Shown: positions 26,906 through 33,990 of the stretch, piece by piece
How positions within the stretch are numbered: position 1 is the first letter of the stretch
Layout of the letters: every line of letters starts with the position of its first letter
Assembly: GCF_023721715.1 (NCBI RefSeq)
Contig: NZ_JAMDLG010000015.1
Location: forward strand, 1-36,851
Direction of reading: 5' to 3'
DNA: 36,851 nt
From: Parasegetibacter sp. NRK P23
GTDB taxonomy: Bacteria > Bacteroidota > Bacteroidia > Chitinophagales > Chitinophagaceae
The notes under the pieces: model-generated
Databases searched by the model: none
What the model saw: only the letters and a program-made list of their open reading frames with translations
Told to the model about the DNA's origin: nothing
Program-made: the position numbers and the translations under genes

Positions 26906-27129
26906 TTTCTCGCAACGACGCCACGGCGCGACGTTGGCGGTTGATTATTTGATACACCCGAATTATATTCGATACTGGTTTAGAACGTGATTTAATTACA
27001 CTAAATCTTTTAAATCTACTGAAACTTCATGCCTACAATTGAAAATAAAAACCTCATCCCCTTCGAAAAATACCTAATCTAAAAACCCGTTGCACCTGCG
27101 AGGAAAGAAGCAGGCGTCGTTGCGAGAAA
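26906..27129. mobile_element. MITE-like element with 17-bp perfect terminal inverted repeats
   Basis: TTTCTCGCAACGACGCC at 26906-26922 is the exact reverse complement of 27113-27129. Together they bound 224 bases without a gene, lying between the DUF4249 start and the rpoD terminator. The right arm (27089-27129) also shares the CCTGCGAGGAA-GAAGCAG unit with the repeats at 291-424. No target duplication is visible at the borders. The termini match the left-edge repeats, so this is a dispersed non-autonomous repeat family. Confidence 0.6.
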
Positions 27130-27158
27130 TTAATAACACCCTCACACAAAATTCGTTC

Positions 27159-27191
27159 AAAAAAAAATCCCCACTGAAACGCAGCGGGGAT
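27159..27191 (-). terminator. Terminator of rpoD
   Basis: On the minus strand ATCCCCGCTG pairs with CAGTGGGGAT (10 bp, one G-U) around a five-base loop, followed by nine Ts. It is a strong intrinsic terminator 26 bases past the rpoD stop. Confidence 0.92.
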
Positions 27192-27216
27192 ACCATTCAA
27201 TATACTTCACCAAGGA

Positions 27217-28074
27217 TTACCCCAGGTATGCTTTCAACGCATTGGAGTAGCGTGCTTTCTGCAAACGCTTGATCGCCCTTTCCTTGATCTGGCGGATACG
27301 TTCTTTGGTAAGATCGTATTTCTGACCGATCTGCTCAATGGTAACACCATTTTCGCCGTCCAGACCGAAGTAGGCGTTCACGATTTCCGCTTCGCGTGGA
27401 CTGAGTGATTTCAGTACGCGACGGATCTCATTGCGGAGAGAATCTTTCATCACATCGTCATCCGTATCATCACCACCTTCCAGCAGGTCACCCATAGCTA
27501 CGTCTTCCGCTTCGTGCACGGGTGCATCGAGTGAAGTGTGGCGGCTGTTGCTCTGGAAAATATTGTTGATCTCGGTTTCGCTCATTTCCAGGATTTCAGC
27601 AAGTTCTTCAGTAGAAGGCTCACGCTCGTGCTCCTGTTCAAAAGCCATATAAGCTTTGTTCGCTTTGTTGTAGGTTCCGATCTTGTTTTGCGGAAGACGC
27701 ACCAGACGTCCCTGTTCGGCCAAAGCCTGCAGGATAGACTGACGGATCCACCATACCGCGTAAGAAATGAATTTAAAGCCCTTTGTTTCATCGAAACGCT
27801 GGGCAGCTTTGATCAGACCGAGGTTACCTTCATTGATCAGGTCACTCAAACTTAACCCCTGGTGCTGGTATTGTTTAGCCACCGACACCACAAACCTCAG
27901 GTTCGCTTGTACCAATTTGTCAAGCGCCTTCTGATCACCCATCTTGATCCGCTGTGCGAGAATCGTTTCTTCTTCGGGGGTGATCATCGGGATTTTGGAG
28001 ATTTCCTGGAGATATTTTTCAACCGCCTGGGAATCCCGGTTCGTGATCTGGGTAGCAATCTTAAGTTGCCTCAT
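27217..28074 (-). CDS. rpoD: Primary sigma factor RpoD/SigA, Bacteroidetes short type
   Basis: This 285-residue sigma-70 protein directs RNA polymerase to housekeeping promoters. It begins MRQLKIATQITNRDSQAVEKYLQEI, the typical Bacteroidetes primary sigma opening with region 1.1 missing. Region 2 is seen at about 55-113 (ANLRFVVSVAKQY, RFDETKGFKFISYAVWWIRQ), region 3 at about 125-200, and region 4 with its helix-turn-helix at the end (TIEQIGQKYDLTKERIRQIKERA). This is the sigma that reads the TAnnTTTG boxes found through the window. It is divergent from the blaI operon across 357 bases. Confidence 0.96.
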   Translation of the reverse strand: MRQLKIATQITNRDSQAVEKYLQEISKIPMITPEEETILAQRIKMGDQKALDKLVQANLRFVVSVAKQYQHQGLSLSDLINEGNLGLIKAAQRFDETKGFKFISYAVWWIRQSILQALAEQGRLVRLPQNKIGTYNKANKAYMAFEQEHEREPSTEELAEILEMSETEINNIFQSNSRHTSLDAPVHEAEDVAMGDLLEGGDDTDDDVMKDSLRNEIRRVLKSLSPREAEIVNAYFGLDGENGVTIEQIGQKYDLTKERIRQIKERAIKRLQKARYSNALKAYLG

Positions 28075-28182
28075 AGTAATTATTAAGAATGATTATAATA
28101 GATAACAGTCAAAAGATGCGATATGTTCAGGGGAAGTTGCAAAGGGAAAGTTATAACCCAGGGGCTTACCCGAAACCGTCTG

Positions 28183-28190
28183 CAAAGGTA
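28183..28190 (-). promoter_or_regulatory. rpoD promoter -7 box candidate
   Basis: On the minus strand this reads TACCTTTG, an exact TAnnTTTG match. It would start transcription near 28179, giving an rpoD leader of about 105 bases. The -33 element is not evident. Confidence 0.45.
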
Positions 28191-28367
28191 GCACACGAAG
28201 TTCGTTTCTCATAGCCCCTGTGGAAAAATACACCACAATTCGTTCCTGTAGTTTCATTCCAATCAAGCAAATTCAACTGCTTACACACTAATTAAGACGC
28301 AAAAACAGGGTTTACCACCCATACAACATGTGGAAAACACTGTTAAAGATTTGCTAAAACACCTATT

Positions 28368-28431
28368 AACTAAAAAAATAGTTACAAAACTAAACTTTTA
28401 GTTTTAGCTTCGGGTAACTAATTTTTTAGTG
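28368..28431. promoter_or_regulatory. Three tandem BlaI-type operator candidates
   Basis: Three dyads share the form AACTA-N6-TAGTT: 28368-28383 (exact), 28388-28403 (exact; it also forms a wider perfect dyad AAAACTAAA-CT-TTTAGTTTT) and 28416-28431 (last base G instead of T, touching the blaI ATG). The first two centres are 20 bases apart, the last two 28. The position directly before the repressor gene, and the ACTA/TAGT half-sites, suggest that BlaI binds here and represses its own operon. Confidence 0.7.
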
Positions 28432-28797
28432 ATGAAAATACTTACAAAAGCGGAAGAACAGGTAATGCAGGCAGTATGGCAATCGGGCGGCGGATTTCTG
28501 AAAGATATCCTGGATGAAATGCCGGAACCAAAGCCACATTCGAACACAGTGGCCACGATCCTGAAAATCCTGATCGAAAAAGGGTTTGTACGTTTCGAGG
28601 CTCAAGGCCGGAATAATTACTATTCCGCCGCAATCGGCAAACAGGCGTACGGCAACTCCAGTTTAAAGCAGGTGGTGAACAATTATTTCGAAGGGAACCC
28701 CGCCAGTATGGTCTCCCACTTCGTGAAGAATGATTCCATTTCGGTGGAAGAACTGGAAGCTTTGCTGCAACAAATTAAATCATCCGGAAAAGCCTGA
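28432..28797 (+). CDS. BlaI/MecI/CopY family transcriptional repressor
   Basis: The 121-residue protein is a Penicillinase_R-family winged-helix repressor. It opens KILTKAEEQVMQAVWQSG, followed by PKPHSNTVATILKILIEKGFVRFEAQGRNNYYSA with the recognition helix and wing, and a C-terminal dimerisation helix region. The ATG at 28432 is preferred over the GTG at 28429, which overlaps an operator. In known pairs the BlaR1 protease triggers cleavage of BlaI near this C-terminal region. It is followed after four bases by the M56 protease gene. The signal is probably not a beta-lactam, judging from the partner's sensor domain. Confidence 0.93.
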   Translation: MKILTKAEEQVMQAVWQSGGGFLKDILDEMPEPKPHSNTVATILKILIEKGFVRFEAQGRNNYYSAAIGKQAYGNSSLKQVVNNYFEGNPASMVSHFVKNDSISVEELEALLQQIKSSGKA

Positions 28798-28801
28798 TAC
28801 C

Positions 28802-31138
28802 ATGGAAGCCTTACTCTTGTATGTTTCAAAGATGATCCTCTGCTCCGCGATCCTGTACGCTTACTACCATTTTTTCCTGAAAAATAAATCGTTCCACCAT
28901 TACAACAGGTTCTACCTGCTGGCTGCTGTACTCGTGAGCGCTGTTGTACCGGTGCTCCGCATCCCCTTCCTGTTTCCACAGGAGGAAGACACTCCCGCGT
29001 TTGTATATAAGACGCTTGAAGTAATTGTTGTAACTGGTGGTGAAATGGAGACCGACCTTTGGAGCGAGCTGGTAAGTCACCCACTTTTCTCCATTGCGGG
29101 AATAGCGCTGTTGTTATATGGCAGCATCGTAATGTGGAAGATATTTTATTTTGGGACCTCGCTTCGTTCCATCTTCCACATCAAACGCAAGTATCCGCAG
29201 GAAGTTGTAAGCGACATCCATCTGTACCAGACCAATGAACCCGGAACACCTTTCTCTTTTTTCAGCAATATCTTCTGGAACCGGAAGTTCCCACTCGATT
29301 CGGATAAAGGTCAACAACTTTTCCGGCACGAACTCTTCCACGTGAAGCAACGCCATTCGATCGATAATGTGTTCATGGAACTCGCCACCGCCATCTGTTG
29401 GATCAACCCGGTGTTTCACCTCATCAAAAGGGAACTCCATACCATCCACGAATTCCTTGCCGATGAATATGCCAGTTCCGGCAGCGACCGCTACGCTTAC
29501 GCGGAAATCCTACTGGTACACGCTATCCATGAGAAAAAACAATCACCGCTTGTGCATTATTTCTTTCGTTCACCTATTAAAAGACGTATAGCCATGATTT
29601 TACAAACCACTTCCAACACCAGTTTCAGCTACCTGAGAAGGCTGATGATCCTGCCCATTGCCACACTGCTGTTCAGCGCATTTGTATTGCGTGCGCAGAA
29701 GTCCATTCATTCCGACATGCCGGGATCATCAGCATCCGCAAACCCTGCATCCAATTATGAAAAATCGGCCACACCGCTCACTGTAGTGATTGATGCCGGA
29801 CATGGCGGACAAGATGGCGGCGCACAGGGCCACGATCGATTAGAAAAAGAATTCACGCTCGCCATCGCGCAGAAAGTAAAAGCGCTTTCCGCCAACTATG
29901 GCGTTAACGTGCTGCTCACGAGGAACGATGATTCTTATCCTGATTTGAAACAAAGAACGGAGTTCACTAAAAAAAGTAAAGCCGACCTGTTTATTTCTTT
30001 GCATATCGGCGCTGAACCAACAGTAAAAGGCGGCGTAAAAGTTCCGGAAGATCAATTGCAGTCGGGCATAGACGCTTTTATATCGTGGAAGAACACGATT
30101 TTTGAAGAAGAGAATATTTTTCTTGGTTCCGCACTTCTTTTAAAGCTCAGCGAAGTGTACAAGACCAAAAAAGTGTTGCAAACAAGGCAAACGGGAATAT
30201 GGGTGGTGGATGCCGCACCCTGCCCCGCCATCCTGTTGGAATGCGGTTATCTATCTAATAAAAAAGATGTTGAATTCCTGAGTGCAGACAAAAACCAGGA
30301 AAAGATCGCCGCGAAAATATTGGAAGGCATTGCCGCTTTCCAGAAACTTGATATAGAAGAAATTGCTCCGGTAAAACATTTTAACGCCAGTACAACTTCC
30401 CAAACGGATACTGTTCCCAATAAAACCATACAGGATGACTTCTTCAAATCATTTGGCCGGCACATGAACCGTACCCTCCGCTATCCCAGCAATGTACTGG
30501 AAAGCAACAAAGGCGGAACAGTTTATTTCCGGCTCGCCAAAGATGTTGACGGCAACATTACCAATGTTGAAATTTTAAAGGCGCCCCCTGCCGGTACAAA
30601 CACCCTGCACGAGATTGTAGTAGTGGGCTATGGTAAACAAAGCGCTGCTACTCCTCCAGATGCAAGTAGCATACAGGAAGCATTATCGGGTGAAGTAAAA
30701 AGAGCCGCGTTAAAACATTATAAATACTCGTCAAAACTCACAACCAAAACCAGCCCTGTCTATTACAAAGTAACTTTTAAAACAGAAGCCGCAACGGCTA
30801 ACCAGGAAATCGATAAGATCTTCCAGAAAGCAGAAGTGGAAGCAACATTTGAAGGAGGGTTAAAAGAATGGGCCAGGTTCCTGAATGAGAACCTGCGTTA
30901 TCCGGATAGCGCCATCAATAAAAACGTGCAAGGAATGGCCGTGATACAGTTCATTGTAACAACTGAAGGCGTTATCAAAGACGCTTCCATTGTGAAAGAT
31001 CCCGGTGCAGGACTTGGAGAGGAAGCCTTGCGTATCATCAATAAAAGTAACGGCAAATGGGTTCCCGCAGTTCAAAATGGCAGAAAAGTAAACTCTTATA
31101 AAAAACAACCCATTACTTTCCGCTTGGAAGAAGGGTAA
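28802..31138 (+). CDS. BlaR1-like M56 metalloprotease fused to amidase_3 and two TonB-C-like domains
   Basis: The ATG at 28802 (MEALLLYVSKMILCSAILYA) gives 778 residues. Three membrane helices lie at about 8-25, 36-56 and 96-115. A cytoplasmic M56 zinc protease follows, with HELFH at 176-180 and third ligand E217 in HEFLAD. A fourth helix at about 280-297 leads outside. The BlaR1 layout is thus complete, but the sensor position (about 325-515) holds an N-acetylmuramoyl-L-alanine amidase domain. Its DAGHGG (H334), LEKE (E348), SLH (H401) and LLECGYLSN (E480) keep all zinc and catalytic residues. Two TonB-C-like domains follow (about 545-660 and 678-776), the first interrupted by VVVGYGKQ. It may sense or cut peptidoglycan and relay the signal to BlaI; this is inference. 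Confidence 0.88.
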   Translation: MEALLLYVSKMILCSAILYAYYHFFLKNKSFHHYNRFYLLAAVLVSAVVPVLRIPFLFPQEEDTPAFVYKTLEVIVVTGGEMETDLWSELVSHPLFSIAGIALLLYGSIVMWKIFYFGTSLRSIFHIKRKYPQEVVSDIHLYQTNEPGTPFSFFSNIFWNRKFPLDSDKGQQLFRHELFHVKQRHSIDNVFMELATAICWINPVFHLIKRELHTIHEFLADEYASSGSDRYAYAEILLVHAIHEKKQSPLVHYFFRSPIKRRIAMILQTTSNTSFSYLRRLMILPIATLLFSAFVLRAQKSIHSDMPGSSASANPASNYEKSATPLTVVIDAGHGGQDGGAQGHDRLEKEFTLAIAQKVKALSANYGVNVLLTRNDDSYPDLKQRTEFTKKSKADLFISLHIGAEPTVKGGVKVPEDQLQSGIDAFISWKNTIFEEENIFLGSALLLKLSEVYKTKKVLQTRQTGIWVVDAAPCPAILLECGYLSNKKDVEFLSADKNQEKIAAKILEGIAAFQKLDIEEIAPVKHFNASTTSQTDTVPNKTIQDDFFKSFGRHMNRTLRYPSNVLESNKGGTVYFRLAKDVDGNITNVEILKAPPAGTNTLHEIVVVGYGKQSAATPPDASSIQEALSGEVKRAALKHYKYSSKLTTKTSPVYYKVTFKTEAATANQEIDKIFQKAEVEATFEGGLKEWARFLNENLRYPDSAINKNVQGMAVIQFIVTTEGVIKDASIVKDPGAGLGEEALRIINKSNGKWVPAVQNGRKVNSYKKQPITFRLEEG

Positions 31139-31160
31139 TACCATCACGTCGCGTATGTAA

Positions 31161-31189
31161 AAAAAGCCCGCTTTTACCGCGGGCTTTTT
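31161..31189. terminator. Bidirectional terminator between blaR1-like gene and purM
   Basis: AAAAAGCCCGC (31161-31171) pairs perfectly with GCGGGCTTTTT (31179-31189). A-run and T-run flank the GC stem on both sides, so it can end transcription of both convergent genes. Confidence 0.92.
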
Positions 31190-31211
31190 CTATACAATAT
31201 AATCTTAGCAC

Positions 31212-32384
31212 TTAAAACACGATCTCTTCTTCTCCATGCCGGATGATCAGTTCTTTCTTATCGCTCTCTTCCACCCTGCCAATTACTTTTGCGTCCACAC
31301 CAAATGAAAGCGAGGTTTCAATTATTTTGTCGGCATCTTTTTCCGAAGTGAAGATTTCCAGGCGATGCCCCATGTTGAACACCTGGTACATTTCCCTGGA
31401 ATCCGCGCCGGAAGCTTTGCGAATGATTTCGAATATGGGCGGTGTGGGGAACAGGTTGTCTTTAACGATGCGCATATTGCCAGGCAGGTACTTCAGTACT
31501 TTGGTTTGTCCGCCGCCACTGCAATGGATCAGTCCGGACACCGCATCAAATTGTTCTTCCAGTATTTTCTTCAGCACCGGGGCATAAGTACGTGTTGGAC
31601 TTAGCAGTAGTTTACCTACGTTCTGCATTCCGAATCCATCGATGTTGATGGCATCAGTCATTTTGTGTGGGCCGATGTACACCACATCATCGCCCAACGC
31701 AGGTTCGTAGGTTTCTTTAAAGTGTTCCGCGTAAAATTTATTGAGCACATCATGGCGGGCGCTGGTAAGGCCGTTGCTGCCCAGTCCGCTGTTGTATTCT
31801 TCCTCATAATCGGCTTTCCCATAGCTGGACAGGCCCACGATCACGTTACCAGGAGCGATATTGTCGTTGGTGATGAGCCTGTGTTTGGGCCAGCGGGCGG
31901 TCATGGTACCATTCACAGCGATGGTGCGCACCACATCACCCACATCAGCGGTTTCGCCACCGAGGAACTGGATGTTCACCCCGAATGATTTGAGCTGATC
32001 GAAAAATTCCTGGCTGCCGTTGATGACTTTCTCCAGTATGGAGCCTGGGATCAGCAGTTTGTTGCGGTCGATGGTAGAGGAGAAAAGAATATTGTCGTAG
32101 ATGCCCACACAAAGCAGGTCGTCCAGGTTCATGGCGATGGCGTCCTGCGCGATGCCTTTCCAGATGGAATCGTCGCCGGTCTCTTTCCAGTAGAGGTAAG
32201 CGAGAATACTTTTGGTACCTGCGCCGTCGGCGTGCATTACGTTTACCCAGTCGGACTGGCCACAAAGGTAATCGGGATACAATTTGCAGAACGCATTGGC
32301 GTAAAGCCCCTTATCCAGTTTCTCAACGGCCTTGTGCACTTCCTCTTTCTGGGCCGAAACGCCCCTTTTATTGTACAGACTCAT
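31212..32384 (-). CDS. purM: Phosphoribosylformylglycinamidine cyclo-ligase (AIR synthase)
   Basis: PurM closes the imidazole ring in purine synthesis, using ATP to make AIR from FGAM. The start at 32384 gives MSLYNKRGVSAQKEEVHKAV (390 residues); the longer frame to 32450 crosses the promoter. Family blocks include MHADGAGTKSILAY, AMNLDDLLCVG, FLGGETADVGDVV, SYGKADYEEEYNSGLGSNGLTSAR and IHCSGGGQTKVLKYLP. The long Bacteroidetes-type form is used, as the classic bacterial PurM is about 345 residues. A -7 box lies 25 bases upstream. Confidence 0.93.
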   Translation of the reverse strand: MSLYNKRGVSAQKEEVHKAVEKLDKGLYANAFCKLYPDYLCGQSDWVNVMHADGAGTKSILAYLYWKETGDDSIWKGIAQDAIAMNLDDLLCVGIYDNILFSSTIDRNKLLIPGSILEKVINGSQEFFDQLKSFGVNIQFLGGETADVGDVVRTIAVNGTMTARWPKHRLITNDNIAPGNVIVGLSSYGKADYEEEYNSGLGSNGLTSARHDVLNKFYAEHFKETYEPALGDDVVYIGPHKMTDAINIDGFGMQNVGKLLLSPTRTYAPVLKKILEEQFDAVSGLIHCSGGGQTKVLKYLPGNMRIVKDNLFPTPPIFEIIRKASGADSREMYQVFNMGHRLEIFTSEKDADKIIETSLSFGVDAKVIGRVEESDKKELIIRHGEEEIVF

Positions 32385-32408
32385 AATTACCCTTTTCCGG
32401 TTAGGCGG

Positions 32409-32416
32409 CAAAAATA
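32409..32416 (-). promoter_or_regulatory. purM promoter -7 box
   Basis: On the minus strand this reads TATTTTTG, an exact TAnnTTTG match with a predicted start near 32405 and a leader of about 20 bases. It lies 13 bases from the opposing ribF -7 box. Confidence 0.55.
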
Positions 32417-32429
32417 GGAAGGATTCACG

Positions 32430-32437
32430 TACTTTTG
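32430..32437 (+). promoter_or_regulatory. ribF promoter -7 box
   Basis: TACTTTTG matches TAnnTTTG exactly and lies 15 bases before the ribF ATG at 32453, giving a leader of about 12 bases. Confidence 0.55.
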
Positions 32438-32452
32438 CAGGACTTTTCAATT

Positions 32453-33385
32453 ATGCAGGTACACAGGCGAACAGACGGGCTCCCGGTATTCAGGAAGGCA
32501 GTGGTCACGATCGGAACTTTCGACGGGGTGCACCGCGGACACTGCAAGATCATCGCGCAACTGAACGCAGCAGCCGCACGCATTGGCGGAGAATCCGTGA
32601 TCATCACTTTTCACCCACATCCCCGTCAGATCGTCAAGGGTGCTCATCCTGTACAGCTCATCAATACACTCGAAGAAAAAATCGCTTTACTGGAGGCTGC
32701 GGGCGTGGACCATCTTGTGATCGTTCCTTTCACGGAAGCCTTTTCTTCCCTCACCGCCACCCAGTATGTAGAAGATTTCCTGCTGAAACTTTTTCAACCG
32801 CATACACTGATCATCGGCTACGACCACCGTTTTGGGAACGGTCGCTCCGGTGATTTCAAAATGCTGGAAGAATACGCCTCCGCCAACAAGTTCGAACTCC
32901 TTGAAATAGCGCCGGAACTCTTAAAAGAATCCGCCGTGAGCTCCACCCGCATCCGTGAAGCGGTACAGCAGGGCGATGCGGAACTGGCCGCTGGCCTGCT
33001 GGGTTATCCCTTCAACTTCGAAGGACTGGTGGTGGAAGGCAACCGTATTGGCCGAACAATCGGTTATCCCACCGCTAATTTACAGGTGACTGATACGGAA
33101 AAACTCACACCCGGAAACGGTGTTTACGCGGTAATGGTGTATATCCCCGGACAAATGGCAGATACCGCCAAAAAAGGAATGATGAACATAGGGCACCGCC
33201 CTACTGTAGACGGTACGCGCCGAACCATCGAGGTGAACATCTTCGATTTCAAAGGGGATCTTTATGGGGAAACGATACGTGTTGAAGTAGTCAAATACCT
33301 TCGGGGAGAACAGAAGTTTTCGGGACTGGATGCGCTGAAAGCGCAGTTGGCGAAGGACAAGGAGGAGGCGCTTGCACACCTTTAA
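32453..33385 (+). CDS. ribF: Bifunctional riboflavin kinase / FAD synthetase
   Basis: RibF phosphorylates riboflavin to FMN and adenylylates FMN to FAD. The ATG at 32453 gives MQVHRRTDGLPVFRKAVVTIGTF, with the nucleotidyltransferase motif GTFDGVHRGH at 21-30. An upstream TTG at 32435 overlaps the -7 box and is rejected. FHPHPRQIV, IIGYDHRFGNGRSGD and SSTRIREAVQQGD complete the FAD synthetase half. GRTIGYPTANL and MNIGHRPTVDG mark the C-terminal riboflavin kinase. The 310-residue length is normal. The gene converges with the toxin gene at a 10-base gap. Confidence 0.97.
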   Translation: MQVHRRTDGLPVFRKAVVTIGTFDGVHRGHCKIIAQLNAAAARIGGESVIITFHPHPRQIVKGAHPVQLINTLEEKIALLEAAGVDHLVIVPFTEAFSSLTATQYVEDFLLKLFQPHTLIIGYDHRFGNGRSGDFKMLEEYASANKFELLEIAPELLKESAVSSTRIREAVQQGDAELAAGLLGYPFNFEGLVVEGNRIGRTIGYPTANLQVTDTEKLTPGNGVYAVMVYIPGQMADTAKKGMMNIGHRPTVDGTRRTIEVNIFDFKGDLYGETIRVEVVKYLRGEQKFSGLDALKAQLAKDKEEALAHL

Positions 33386-33395
33386 ACTTATGCCT

Positions 33396-33746
33396 TTAGG
33401 TTGCCTTTTTGAGTAACTTCTTTTCTCCAGGCTTTCTGGCAGCATGTAAGATGCCCAATATCAAAACATCCTGAAGGTTTATTTTATAAATTATAATCCA
33501 AGATAAACACTTTGCCTGCCTGTAAATCCTGGACTTTGTTCTTAATTCCGGACATTCTTTAAATGCGAAAGGATTGAGTTCAATCCTTTCCAGAACCGAA
33601 AAAAACTTATCCCCTATTCTTGCTGCATTCAGCGGCTCTTTCTTAATGAATGCAATGTACCCGGTTATCTCATCTATATTCCTCGAAGCATTTTCTGTTA
33701 TACTTACTTTATACTTTTTAAAAGTTCCTTTTTCTTTCTCTCCCAT
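33396..33746 (-). CDS. RelE/ParE family toxin
   Basis: The 116-residue protein fits the ParE/RelE plasmid-stabilisation fold: KYKVSITENASRNIDEITGYIAF with the first strand and helices, NAARIGDKFFSVLERIELNPFAF, then a strand block ending VLILGILHAARKP, the usual C-terminal motif with His and Arg. ParE toxins poison DNA gyrase, whereas RelE toxins cut mRNA on the ribosome; this sequence does not decide. The start at 33746 lies inside the antitoxin gene, overlapping it by 43 bases in another frame. No alternative start is available. Confidence 0.85.
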   Translation of the reverse strand: MGEKEKGTFKKYKVSITENASRNIDEITGYIAFIKKEPLNAARIGDKFFSVLERIELNPFAFKECPELRTKSRIYRQAKCLSWIIIYKINLQDVLILGILHAARKPGEKKLLKKAT

Positions 33747-33955
33747 TCTGATCTCACTTTTTTCAAACTTAAAGCAGGTTGTTGTTCTGCATCATTGATC
33801 CATTCCTTAAACGCCTGTATTGAGAGGCGTTTCCCCTCTAAAGCTGGAGAAGCGCATTCCACTTCTTCCACAAAATCTATGCTGCGCTTCTTGCTCAATG
33901 CACGGATACCATTCATGCCAGCAACACTTTTCACTTGTATCGTTACAATATGCAT
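33704..33955 (-). CDS. Antitoxin partner of the RelE/ParE toxin
   Basis: This 83-residue protein directly precedes and overlaps the toxin gene in the classic antitoxin-first order. A short strand (MHIVTIQVKS) opens the N-terminus. The C-terminal half (LSIQAFKEWINDAEQQPALSLKKVRSEWERKKKELL) is helical and charged, as in antitoxins that wrap the toxin. I cannot place it in a named antitoxin family. Its start lies 35 bases after the holA stop, so it may share the replication-gene transcript or have its own promoter in the holA end. Confidence 0.75.
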   Translation of the reverse strand: MHIVTIQVKSVAGMNGIRALSKKRSIDFVEEVECASPALEGKRLSIQAFKEWINDAEQQPALSLKKVRSEWERKKKELLKSIK

Positions 33956-33990
33956 TCTATTTTTTTTGATCCAGGTAAATTTACAAAAAA

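Larger units (their letters stand above)
28075..28431. other. Divergent regulatory region between rpoD and blaI
   Basis: No gene is seen here. The region holds a rpoD -7 box (28183-28190), the three blaI-proximal dyads (28368-28431), two TTTTCCACA motifs on the minus strand (28219-28227 and 28329-28337), and an 8-bp inverted pair CAGGGGCT/AGCCCCTG (28159-28166, 28213-28220) spanning the rpoD -7 box. Confidence 0.6.

Noticed and set aside
28429-28431. GTG start for blaI one codon upstream of the ATG
   Set aside because: It lies inside the third operator dyad and adds only one residue; the ATG at 28432 is the better start.
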